Assembly: GCA_913020255.1 (NCBI GenBank)
Contig: CAJWAW010000016.1
Coordinates: 1 to 14,675 of the forward strand
Reading direction: 5' to 3'
DNA length: 14,675 nucleotides
Origin: an uncultured Fidelibacterota bacterium
GTDB lineage: Bacteria; Marinisomatota; Marinisomatia; SCGC-AAA003-L08; GCA-002707645
Both the position numbers and the translations under genes were made by a program. Each line of letters opens with the position of its first letter. The first letter of the stretch is position 1. Below are positions 6,873 through 14,675 of this stretch, piece after piece. The notes under the pieces were generated by a model that worked only from the letters and a program-made list of their open reading frames with translations, searched no databases and was not told where the DNA came from.

Positions 6873-9800
6873 TTAATTATCAAGTATACTACTAACCAAT
6901 ATTACTACATCTAAAACATTTAATATTCCATCCTGATTCATATCACCTATATAATCTGGTTGAGCTTGATCTAATATCATTGCTAATAATAAAACAACAT
7001 CTAAGACATTTAATAATTCATCCTCATTTAAATCTCCATATAAAACAAATGGAGACTGTGTAGTAATAAAAATAGCTGACTGACTACTAAGCCTAGCAGC
7101 TCCTCTTGGATATTCATTGTTAAAAGTGTATTGCAAACCTTCATTACTATACTTATTCTCTATACCAATAGTCGTATAACACCCATGGTCTGGTCTATCA
7201 CCTTCAGGGTAATAGCCATTTGAAGTATTATTAAATGTTTTATATTGTATTTTTATTTCACCATCACCAGTTGGAGTATCGCTACCATTATATAGTATTG
7301 CCTGAAAATCTTCATCAGAATTATTATCTTCAGTTCTCATGTCTGACCATTCAATAACTACATATTCACATTCTATATCAAGATTTTCACAACCATCAGG
7401 AAATGCTTTATAAAAGACATCACCACTACTACTTGTTTTCATATCATCCCAAAAAGCAGCAATCATTGGTGCCGGACCACCTGCTCCTGGAATAGGATAA
7501 TTCCTAAATGATAATAAATCTGTTCTACCTAAAGCAATCCATCCATTTGTACTTACTGTGATTTCGGTATACGTATCTCCATAGAAATTAAATTCAAATG
7601 GCAACTGAACAAATTCAGTACTATTAGTTGCATTGTTTCCATCACCACCATCAATAAGATTTAAATCTTCTCCATCTCCCCCATAATTTGTATCAATTTC
7701 AATCCAGTCATAAACAGGAGCTGACTCATAACCCGTATCTTCATCACCATAAATATAATAGCCATATGGATTTGGACCCAATGGATCAGTATCTTCCACA
7801 ATACCAACTGTAAGATTAACAAAATTACTTCTGCTGTAATTATTATTATCTTCAATCTTTACTTCGATTGGCAAAATTGTTCCATTTACAATATTACTAC
7901 TAAACGAGACCATCGAAGATGAAGGAGAAACTCCAATATCTCCAACAGCCACATCTCCAAAATCAATTGTTTGATTATCAAATTCAATTAAATTAGAAGT
8001 AGATGAAAGAAAACCCTGAGCATTATAAGAAGGCATATTACCATTATTTTGAATCTGTAAAAACACATCCACTGATTCACCTGGCATAGGTGTAGCACTA
8101 GCTAAAAAATCTACAATATCAAGTTTAGCTGAATTAATTGAAAAAGGAAGATAAACAGACCAATTATTATCATGATTATCTGTAAGATTTAAAATTAAAT
8201 TTATATCATCTCCAAATATTGCATCTTCTGAAATATTTATAGTTAAATCTTCCTGCATTCCAATATATTCATCAGGGGACATATAAATCCATGATGTATT
8301 TCCATCTATAATATCGACTAAATTACTACTTGAAGTTAACTCACCTGAAATCCAACTAATATTTTCATTTCCAACTGACCCAATACTAATCATAGGGAAT
8401 GTATAATTTTGGCCAGGACTTGATTCCAAATCTCCATCCCATACAATATCAATTGCATAGTCATCTAAGAAAGTAACAGCATCTTCTAATGGCCTATAAT
8501 TTTGCTTTGTTACTGTAACATACATAATACCTGTTTCATCTATATCATTCCAATCAAATGATACATTTCCATTACTATCAGTATAATTTGATTCAAATAT
8601 AACATCATTACCCATCAAAAGAGTGACTCTTGCATTTTCTACTAATTCTCCATGTGTATTAGAGATAGTTAAATTCATATAATTTGCACCTAAATACATC
8701 TCATTTGACAATCCGTCAATCACAAAATCTTTAGGTGTATCAGTCCATAAATGAAGAGCAGGATCGCCCATAAGATTAGTCCAGGCACTAAAAGCACCTA
8801 CACAGTCTCCAGGATTACCTGGATATGTATGGTATATAGCTAAACGACCAGCTGTTGTAGCACTCCCTGCAAAACTCAATCCTTGAGCATATATTCCATC
8901 ATAAATACCCATATCAAGTATATTATTATATGCCGTATGAGTCCCTGTAGTTGATATACCTACACACCCTACAGCTCCCTTTGGATTACTTACAGACCCA
9001 ACCCGTATAAAATCCTCACTATCATCATCATAATTATAATCACCTGTTCCGCATGTTAATACAGTTGCAAATGGTGTGTAATATCCATTTGAAAGATTAT
9101 TTCCATTACTTGGCATATATGCTCCACCACTTCCATATATTCCTCTATAATTATAATACATTATACCTTCGTTAAAATTATCTTCTAAAAAATCTTCTAG
9201 CTGAGAATCACTACCACCATTATGATCAACAGCAACATCTAAATGTCCATTAGCATGCATAATCTCTCTAATCCACTGACTAGTAATTGCACAAGATAGA
9301 CCTGATTGAGTTGGATCTCCAATAAGTGCAGACCTATCAAACCAACCTAAATCTGTTTGTAATTGTGCTTTTTCATATTGAATCGTTTTGTTGATAATAT
9401 TATTTAAATCACTACTACTATCTGCAGAAATTCTTCCGATTACAACTTCAGGCAAAAGATCATTACCATCTATATAGGTATATTTTACATCACTTGCACC
9501 TTCATAAGTATTCCAACCAGAACCCCATTCATAGTAGTCACACGCGATATTATAAGATCCCCCCACATCTCCAACAAGACCAACAATTTCAGGAGGATTT
9601 GTCCATAAATAATAAGCATTACTAATAAAGTTATTAATAGCGCTCTCACTACTACCAGATTCAGAAGTAGAAACAACTGTAACTTCATACCCTTGTTTAT
9701 GCCTCCATTCAACTAAATCTTGAAAATAACCATTTGAACATGAAGAACCACCGCATATATATAGAATTGAAGGCGTTTGATAATCTTCTGATCTAGTAGA

Positions 9801-10394
9801 TCTTTCATAATTAATTACAGAACTTTGATAAAACTCTTCAAAAACTCTTGATTTTTTTTCTGGCTCAAAATATTCGAAGGTACTATCACCTGTTTCTTTA
9901 ATATTAATTTTAACCGACTTATACACTTCAAGTGTTTTAGTATCAGAGGAATATTTGTAAGGAGTTATTCCAATTTGATTTAATACAATTCCCCTCATAA
10001 CTTGAGGCTCAGATACATATATATTCTCCTCTGGATACACAGAATAAAATTCACCATTATCTGTTTTATAATTTTCTAATTCAATATTATCTAACACATA
10101 TGATTCCAAGACCTCATAATCAACCTCATAAGTTTTATTTGGATTTATTTGAAATAATGTTGAGTAAACAGGTAACTGAGGCTTTCCCTCATCCATAGTT
10201 AAGCCAATTAAATCATTGGTAATAAATTTAGATTTACCATTTTTATTATCTAATTCAATATCATGAGATTCAAAAACTATTGATGAAAAATCTTCTTCTG
10301 AATGAACCAAAGTGAAATTATCTTTTACCGATAAATGATTCGATGAAAATAAAAACCCAAAAACTAATAAGAATATAATTTTACTCTTCTGCAT
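6873..10394 (-). CDS. Secreted C25 (gingipain-like) peptidase with dockerin-like C-terminus, paralog 2
   Basis: A 1173-residue protein with a signal peptide (about 1-18), a C25-type propeptide (about 25-200) and a gingipain-like peptidase domain (about 207-550). The catalytic Cys is probably Cys448 in 'LTCGTGDY', and the domain ends with 'WTNLMGDPALHLW' like the gingipain WTVFGDPSL segment. Where gingipains have NYTGHG, this protein has NYRGIYG (415-421), with no His. His486 in 'TTGTHTAYNN' is conserved in the paralog. An Ig-like domain follows (560-640, 'ARVTLLM', 'MYVTVTK'), then a beta-rich middle (640-865), a domain with 'FYG' and 'STNGWIALGR' (about 870-1113), and two dockerin/EF-hand-like repeats (1120-1140 and 1150-1170, D-x-N-x-D plus LNVLDVV). 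No Bacteroidota-type T9SS sorting domain was recognised. The start is an ATG with an AAAGG site seven bases upstream. It should act outside the cell on proteins; activity is uncertain because of the His change. Confidence 0.9.
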   Translation of the reverse strand: MQKSKIIFLLVFGFLFSSNHLSVKDNFTLVHSEEDFSSIVFESHDIELDNKNGKSKFITNDLIGLTMDEGKPQLPVYSTLFQINPNKTYEVDYEVLESYVLDNIELENYKTDNGEFYSVYPEENIYVSEPQVMRGIVLNQIGITPYKYSSDTKTLEVYKSVKINIKETGDSTFEYFEPEKKSRVFEEFYQSSVINYERSTRSEDYQTPSILYICGGSSCSNGYFQDLVEWRHKQGYEVTVVSTSESGSSESAINNFISNAYYLWTNPPEIVGLVGDVGGSYNIACDYYEWGSGWNTYEGASDVKYTYIDGNDLLPEVVIGRISADSSSDLNNIINKTIQYEKAQLQTDLGWFDRSALIGDPTQSGLSCAITSQWIREIMHANGHLDVAVDHNGGSDSQLEDFLEDNFNEGIMYYNYRGIYGSGGAYMPSNGNNLSNGYYTPFATVLTCGTGDYNYDDDSEDFIRVGSVSNPKGAVGCVGISTTGTHTAYNNILDMGIYDGIYAQGLSFAGSATTAGRLAIYHTYPGNPGDCVGAFSAWTNLMGDPALHLWTDTPKDFVIDGLSNEMYLGANYMNLTISNTHGELVENARVTLLMGNDVIFESNYTDSNGNVSFDWNDIDETGIMYVTVTKQNYRPLEDAVTFLDDYAIDIVWDGDLESSPGQNYTFPMISIGSVGNENISWISGELTSSSNLVDIIDGNTSWIYMSPDEYIGMQEDLTINISEDAIFGDDINLILNLTDNHDNNWSVYLPFSINSAKLDIVDFLASATPMPGESVDVFLQIQNNGNMPSYNAQGFLSSTSNLIEFDNQTIDFGDVAVGDIGVSPSSSMVSFSSNIVNGTILPIEVKIEDNNNYSRSNFVNLTVGIVEDTDPLGPNPYGYYIYGDEDTGYESAPVYDWIEIDTNYGGDGEDLNLIDGGDGNNATNSTEFVQLPFEFNFYGDTYTEITVSTNGWIALGRTDLLSFRNYPIPGAGGPAPMIAAFWDDMKTSSSGDVFYKAFPDGCENLDIECEYVVIEWSDMRTEDNNSDEDFQAILYNGSDTPTGDGEIKIQYKTFNNTSNGYYPEGDRPDHGCYTTIGIENKYSNEGLQYTFNNEYPRGAARLSSQSAIFITTQSPFVLYGDLNEDELLNVLDVVLLLAMILDQAQPDYIGDMNQDGILNVLDVVILVSSILDN

Positions 10395-10418
10395 TATAAT
10401 ACCTTTCTCATATTGATG

Positions 10419-10467
10419 AAACAGACTCTATTTTACAAAATAAATCACATCAAATATAGGTCTGTTT
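10419..10467. other. Inverted repeat between the two C25 peptidase genes
   Basis: Within the 89-base gap, AAACAGACTCTAT (10419-10431) pairs with ATAGGTCTGTTT (10456-10467). This gives 12 base pairs with a single-base bulge, around a 24-base AT-rich loop. It begins 16 bases after the stop of the first peptidase gene on the transcribed strand and ends 24 bases before the start of the second. There is no T-run after it on that strand, so a simple intrinsic terminator is unlikely. It could be an attenuator, an mRNA-processing or stability hairpin that sets different levels of the two paralogs, or a binding site for a dimeric regulator. The base-pairing is seen directly; the role is inferred. Confidence 0.45.
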
Positions 10468-10483
10468 TGTTTCAATTTGTAAT

Positions 10484-13400
10484 TTAAAAATTGGTAGTTA
10501 AAATAGAATTAACAAGCAATACAATATCAAGAACATTTAAAATTTGATCTTCATTCATATCAGCATTCTGATCATACATACCATCTAATATTAAATTAAC
10601 TAACAAAACTATATCTAGTACGTTTATAAGATCATCATCATTAATATCGCCTAAAGTACCAAAATCAGGCAATTCTGAAGTAATTAAAATTGCGCTATTA
10701 TTATATAGAGGAGATGCTCCTTCAGCATATCGGAAATTAAAAGTATATTCTAACCCTTCATTTCCATACTTGTTTTCTATACCTACTGTTGCATAACAAC
10801 CATGAGTTGGGGTTCCTCCTTCTGGATAATATCCATCAGAAGTATTGTTAAATGTTTTATATTGTATTTTAATATCTCCATCCCCTGTTTCAGAATTAGG
10901 GTTTGGATATAAAATAACCTGAAAATCTTCTTCAGAATTATTATCATAAGTTCTCATATCAGACCATTGAACAATAACTGACTGTTGACTAGGACCATTA
11001 TCTATAAACTTATATAATACATTACCACCTGAAGTAGTTTTCATATCATCCCAAAATGCAGCAATCATTGGAGAAGGGCCTCCGGCACCTGGAATTGAAT
11101 AATTTCTAAATGATTCTATAGTCGTCCTACCAAGTGCAATCCAACCATTTGCACTAATTGATATTCGATCATATGGCTCACCATAAAAATAAAAATCAAA
11201 TGGTAAATTTATAAACTTTGTACTATTACCATTAGCATTTCCATTTCCTGGATCATATAAATCCAAATTAGTACCATCACCACCATAATCCGGGTCAATT
11301 TCTATCCAATCATAAACTGGGGCTAAATTATAATCAGTATCTGCCATATCATATATGTAATAGCCATGCACATCAGGCCCTAAAGGAGAAGCACGATCAA
11401 TTTCACCTATAGTTAAGTTTAAATACTCAGACCTAGAGTACCCATCTGAACTAGTAAACTTTAATTCTACAGGAAATACAGAACCTTTAAAAATTGATTC
11501 ATCATAGGATAAGACAACATTATCCTCAATAGTATCACTTAATATATTTTCTCCAACTTGAAGATTCCCAAAATTTATATTAGAATCAATTATAGAAATT
11601 TTATTTGTCGGAGATATCATTTCTAAATCTAAATTTTCTATTGCTAAATTTCCATTATTTTGAATAGATATTGACATAGTAACAGTAGAACCTGGCTCAT
11701 CTACACCTTCAACAATATAATGATCTAAAATATCTATTTTAGGAGATATAATAGATAAAGGTACATAGAAATTCCACTCATTATTATTGTACGATATATT
11801 TAAAAGTAAATTTAATTCATCATTAAAAATAGCTTCAGGGGATAGCTCCAAAGAAAATCCATCACCTATAGCAGTTTGATTAAGTTCTATATTACTATAT
11901 AAAGATTGTGAATCTATAATATTAATCAAGTCAGATGAGCTACTTAGAGTTGCGCTAATATCACTAATTGATTCTGAACCAAAATTAGATAAAGGAATAT
12001 TAAAATTTAATATATCTCCTGGATTAACACTCTCATTTAAATTTTCATAATCAGGAACAATAGCATATCCATCGAGCTCATTAATTGAAATTAAACCTTC
12101 AAAAGGACGGTAATTTCTTTTTGTTACAGTTACATATAAATCACCTTCTTGATATTCATCCCATAAAAAACTAATTTTTCCATCTAAATCAGTTAAATCA
12201 GTTAAGAAAATAGCGTCACTATTTTCAACAGCATCATTTTGTAGTACTAATGATTCTGTCCCTCCTGGGGGTGTCCAATAAAGGCTAGCAACAGCACCTC
12301 CACCATTTTCATAATATTCCATTACACATTCATGTGAACCTTCAGAAAGATAAATACTCCCCGTTCTATTAGTAGGACCTTGATCTTGCCAATAATCAAT
12401 GATAAGCTGTCCATCAATATATAATCTTAAACCATCATCTGTATAGGATCTAAAATTATAATTACCAGCAGTTTCTGCTTCAATTGTAGCAGTCCATCTA
12501 ATTTGAAAATCATCATTTGGAATAGAATTGTCTGGACTTCCTCCTCCAAAATCAAAATTAATAACATCATCCTCTCTAGTTAAAACTAAATCTCCAAAAT
12601 CAGGTGATCCGCCTGTGTTTGGACTTGAGTAATATTCACCTAAGAATGTATTATTATCCTCTTCTTGCTCTCCGGTATCTTTCATTAAAAGGGTCACTCT
12701 AGCATCTTTAACGGGATTACCTTCTGAATCTAAAATAATAAGGTCTAAATAATTTGTACCAAGAGATAATTGAGATGGATAATTAACATTAAAATCTTTA
12801 GGTTCATCCGTCCATAAATGAAGAGCTGGATCTCCAATAAGGTTGTTCCATGCTGAGAATGCGCCTACGCAATCTCCAGGATTTGAAGGGTATGTTTCAA
12901 ATAAAGCTAATCTTCCACTTGTAACAGCTGAACCTGCATGCGTTATAGAATTAGAAAACAAACCTGCGTAAAGCCCCATATCAACTATATTATTATAAGC
13001 TGTATGAGTCCCAGTGGTAGATGTTCCAACAGCAGCTACTGCACCTTTTGGATCATTAACTGAACCTAATCTAACAAAACCTTCACTTGATGATGTTGAA
13101 CTAAAATCTCCCGTTCCACATGTTATTGTTGAAACAAATGGAGTGTAATATCCATTTGACAGCTGATTATTACTCGGAGGGTAGCTACCAGCCCCATAAT
13201 AATAACCTCTATAATTATAATACATTATACCTCTATTAAACTGATCAATAAGAAACTCATCTAATTGACTTCCACCTCCATCTATATCAAGATCTATATC
13301 TGAAAAACCATAAGTACTCATTAATTGATCAATATATTGATTTGTGATAGCACATGACCACCCTGAAGATGTTGGGTCTCCAACAAGTCCCGCTCTATCA

Positions 13401-14428
13401 AACCACCCTAAATCAGTTTGCTCTTGAGCTTTTTCATATTTAATTGTTTTATTAATAATGTTGTAAAGTTCACTTGTTCCATTTGCAGAAATTCTCCCAA
13501 TAACTACTTCAGGTAAAAGATCATTTCCTTCAATATATGTATATATAACATCACTTGCACCACTGTAACCACTCCACTGATAAGAGTCACAATCAATATT
13601 ATACGATCCCCCTACATCACCTACAAGACCTACAATTTCAGGAGGATTTTCCCAAGTTGTATATGCGTTGGCAATATAATTATTAATATTATTTTCACTA
13701 CTTCCCGTTTCACTTGTTGAGACTGCAGTTACAATATAACCCTGCTTATGCCTCCAATTAATCAAATCTTGAAAATATGCGTTATTAATTGAGTTTCCAC
13801 CACATATATAAAGAATTGATGGAATTTGATAATCTTCACTTCTATCTGACCTAGTATAATTAATGACAAAATTTTCATATAACTCTTCAAATATATAAGA
13901 TCTTTTTTCTGGCACGAAATAATCAAATTCAGAATTATGTGACTCTGATATTGTTATATGAACAGCTTCATATACTTCTAAAGTTTTATTTTCAAAAGAA
14001 TATTTGTAAGGGATAAATGATATTTGACCTAAAACCAATCCTCTCATAATCAATGGCTCTGATAAAGAAATATTATCATTTGGATAAATAGAGTTCTGAT
14101 TATTATTAAGTGACTTAAAGTTAATGTCTTCTATTAAATAAGAGCTAAGAACTTCATACTCAATATTATATTCCATACCTGGAGTCATCTGAAACATAGA
14201 AGAATGAATTGGAAGTTCAGGAAAATTATCTTCCATAGTCGTTCCTATCATATCATCGGTAATAAATTTTGAAAAACCTTCTTCATCTTTTTCGATTTTA
14301 ATCTCTGGAGCTTCAAAAATAATTTCAGTTTTTTGTCCATTAATATTTAATAATTCAAATGCTTTATTTGAGACCATATCAAATGAAAATGAAAATGATA
14401 AGATGAATAAAAATTTTATAAAAACCAT
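10484..14428 (-). CDS. Secreted C25 (gingipain-like) peptidase with inserted PA14 domain and dockerin-like C-terminus, paralog 1
   Basis: A 1314-residue protein with a signal peptide (about 1-16), a propeptide (about 20-195) and a C25 domain (about 202-540) with probable catalytic Cys437 ('TITCGTGDF'). As in the paralog, the gingipain His position is replaced (NYRGYYYG from 405), and His475 lies in 'TTGTHTAYNN'. It matches the neighbouring paralog at 64 of 84 positions over residues 202-285, counted by eye. The Ig-like domain is split: 'ARVTLLM' (576-582), then a PA14 domain (about 592-725, with 'DDGLRLYIDGQLIIDYW'), then 'TDLDGKISFLW' and 'LYVTVTKRNYRP'. A beta-rich middle (790-1010), an 'SANGWIALGR' domain (about 1015-1250) and two dockerin-like repeats (1260-1280 and 1289-1310) complete it. 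PA14 domains often bind carbohydrate. An AAAGGG site precedes the ATG, and a good promoter lies 43-70 bases upstream. It is probably a secreted surface or cell-attached protease. Confidence 0.91.
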   Translation of the reverse strand: MVFIKFLFILSFSFSFDMVSNKAFELLNINGQKTEIIFEAPEIKIEKDEEGFSKFITDDMIGTTMEDNFPELPIHSSMFQMTPGMEYNIEYEVLSSYLIEDINFKSLNNNQNSIYPNDNISLSEPLIMRGLVLGQISFIPYKYSFENKTLEVYEAVHITISESHNSEFDYFVPEKRSYIFEELYENFVINYTRSDRSEDYQIPSILYICGGNSINNAYFQDLINWRHKQGYIVTAVSTSETGSSENNINNYIANAYTTWENPPEIVGLVGDVGGSYNIDCDSYQWSGYSGASDVIYTYIEGNDLLPEVVIGRISANGTSELYNIINKTIKYEKAQEQTDLGWFDRAGLVGDPTSSGWSCAITNQYIDQLMSTYGFSDIDLDIDGGGSQLDEFLIDQFNRGIMYYNYRGYYYGAGSYPPSNNQLSNGYYTPFVSTITCGTGDFSSTSSSEGFVRLGSVNDPKGAVAAVGTSTTGTHTAYNNIVDMGLYAGLFSNSITHAGSAVTSGRLALFETYPSNPGDCVGAFSAWNNLIGDPALHLWTDEPKDFNVNYPSQLSLGTNYLDLIILDSEGNPVKDARVTLLMKDTGEQEEDNNTFLGEYYSSPNTGGSPDFGDLVLTREDDVINFDFGGGSPDNSIPNDDFQIRWTATIEAETAGNYNFRSYTDDGLRLYIDGQLIIDYWQDQGPTNRTGSIYLSEGSHECVMEYYENGGGAVASLYWTPPGGTESLVLQNDAVENSDAIFLTDLTDLDGKISFLWDEYQEGDLYVTVTKRNYRPFEGLISINELDGYAIVPDYENLNESVNPGDILNFNIPLSNFGSESISDISATLSSSSDLINIIDSQSLYSNIELNQTAIGDGFSLELSPEAIFNDELNLLLNISYNNNEWNFYVPLSIISPKIDILDHYIVEGVDEPGSTVTMSISIQNNGNLAIENLDLEMISPTNKISIIDSNINFGNLQVGENILSDTIEDNVVLSYDESIFKGSVFPVELKFTSSDGYSRSEYLNLTIGEIDRASPLGPDVHGYYIYDMADTDYNLAPVYDWIEIDPDYGGDGTNLDLYDPGNGNANGNSTKFINLPFDFYFYGEPYDRISISANGWIALGRTTIESFRNYSIPGAGGPSPMIAAFWDDMKTTSGGNVLYKFIDNGPSQQSVIVQWSDMRTYDNNSEEDFQVILYPNPNSETGDGDIKIQYKTFNNTSDGYYPEGGTPTHGCYATVGIENKYGNEGLEYTFNFRYAEGASPLYNNSAILITSELPDFGTLGDINDDDLINVLDIVLLVNLILDGMYDQNADMNEDQILNVLDIVLLVNSILTTNF

Positions 14429-14470
14429 GCTACAACCCTTTCGTTACAATATATAATAAACAAATTACTT

Positions 14471-14498
14471 TTTATACACTAAAATAAGTTTGTGTCAA
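14471..14498 (-). promoter_or_regulatory. Sigma-70-type promoter for the C25 peptidase genes
   Basis: On the minus strand TTGACA (14493-14498) is a perfect -35 box, separated by 16 bases from TATAAA (14471-14476), which matches the -10 consensus at five of six bases. The expected transcription start is near 14464, giving an untranslated leader of about 35 bases before the ATG at 14428. The -35 box lies within the last codons of the upstream prepilin peptidase gene and the -10 box lies just past its stop. It is the best promoter match I noticed in the intergenic regions of the window. Confidence 0.6.
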
Positions 14499-14675
14499 TA
14501 TGTAATGTATATTTAATAATAAATATTAAAATAGCAGCCAAAGAAATAGTTGAACCAAATGGTAAAACTATATTCTTATTACCATTTATAAACCTCAAAA
14601 CTAGCCAATGAATGATAGAAAAAAAAGATGCAAAGAAAATAATTAATAATCCATCTATTAGGCCTAACCAAAATG
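14479..14675 (-). CDS. Type IV prepilin peptidase-like protein, C-terminal end only (5' part outside window)
   Basis: An open frame enters from the right edge and gives 64 residues before TAG at 14479-14481. It is very hydrophobic, with two likely membrane helices: 'LGLIDGLLIIFFASFFSII' and 'GSTISLAAILIFII'. The segment 'NIVLPFGSTISLAAILIF' resembles the conserved 'IPFGPFLALGALI' C-terminal region of A24 prepilin peptidases (PilD/GspO), which cleave and methylate type IV pilin-like precursors at the inner membrane. The catalytic Asp residues lie in the missing part, so they cannot be checked. The identification rests on one motif and the membrane topology, so another polytopic membrane protein is possible. 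The gene ends 50 bases before the first peptidase start, and a promoter for that peptidase overlaps its tail. Confidence 0.7.
   Translation of the reverse strand, partial: FWLGLIDGLLIIFFASFFSIIHWLVLRFINGNKNIVLPFGSTISLAAILIFIIKYTLHIDTNLF

Noticed and set aside
6828..6881. A promoter for pgsB in the gap after the C25 gene (TTGATA followed by AT-rich hexamers)
   Set aside because: No -10 hexamer at 16-18 bases matches better than three of six; in AT-rich DNA this is background.
7661..7855. A 64-codon minus-strand frame inside the second C25 gene
   Set aside because: Low-complexity shadow frame inside a gene with clear domain homology.
9485..9712. A 75-codon minus-strand frame inside the C25 catalytic domain
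   Set aside because: Shadow of the well-supported peptidase reading frame.
6873..10394. Identification of a C25 gene as PorU, the T9SS sortase
   Set aside because: The domain order (Ig, beta-rich middle, NGW domain, dockerin-like end) does not fit PorU, and the protein is one of a secreted tandem pair.
10393..10398. TATAAT just before the second C25 start
   Set aside because: It overlaps the start codon and has no -35 box at 16-18 bases; a start there would be inside the gene.
10419..10467. An intrinsic terminator between the peptidase genes
   Set aside because: The stem is followed on the transcribed strand by CATCAATATG rather than a T-run, and the 24-base loop is too long for a typical terminator.

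Overview
The window is AT-rich and every supportable gene lies on the minus strand, so transcription runs from the right edge to the left. The gene style suggests a Gram-negative marine bacterium of the Fibrobacterota-Chlorobiota-Bacteroidota group, most likely Candidatus Marinimicrobia (SAR406). The reasons are gingipain-like C25 peptidases ending in dockerin-like cassettes with the LNVLDIVLLV signature, DxNxDGxWxxGE calcium loops, WxDxRxG propeller proteins and an outer-membrane barrel ending in Phe. The phylum is inferred from style, not from a marker gene.

Layout in order of transcription. (1) 14675-14479: C-terminal tail of a type IV prepilin peptidase-like membrane protein, cut by the window edge. 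A good sigma-70-type promoter (14498-14471) overlaps its 3' end. (2) 14428-10484 and 10394-6873: two tandem paralogous secreted peptidases of family C25, 1314 and 1173 residues. They share a propeptide, a catalytic domain, an Ig-like domain, a large beta-rich middle, a 'FYG...NGW' domain and a two-repeat dockerin-like C-terminus. The upstream copy carries a PA14 domain spliced into its Ig-like domain. Both keep the catalytic Cys region but lack His at the expected gingipain position. The 89-bp gap between them (10395-10483) holds an inverted repeat. (3) 6827-3838: pgsB, pgsC and pgsW, the core of a poly-gamma-glutamate (or related gamma-linked polymer) synthase, with overlapping genes and strong Shine-Dalgarno sites. 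(4) 3854-2802: a 350-residue outer-membrane beta-barrel overlapping the end of pgsW. (5) 2783-1542: a lipoprotein with propeller-like repeats. (6) 1529 to beyond the left edge: a secreted protein with nine visible WxDxR repeats at about 55-residue spacing.

From pgsB to the left edge the genes overlap or are at most 18 bp apart, so they probably form one operon. The simplest reading is a Gram-negative polyglutamate pathway. PgsB activates and joins the amino acid, PgsC forms the membrane part, and PgsW is an accessory factor facing the periplasm. The barrel could be the outer-membrane exit, and the lipoprotein and repeat protein surface partners. No pgsA/capA is visible, which makes the barrel, lipoprotein and repeat genes candidate replacements. 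The C25 pair stands just upstream with no strong promoter between it and pgsB, so read-through is possible but a functional link is unproven. No RNA gene, CRISPR array, insertion sequence or integration site was seen, and there is no gene-free stretch above 90 bases.
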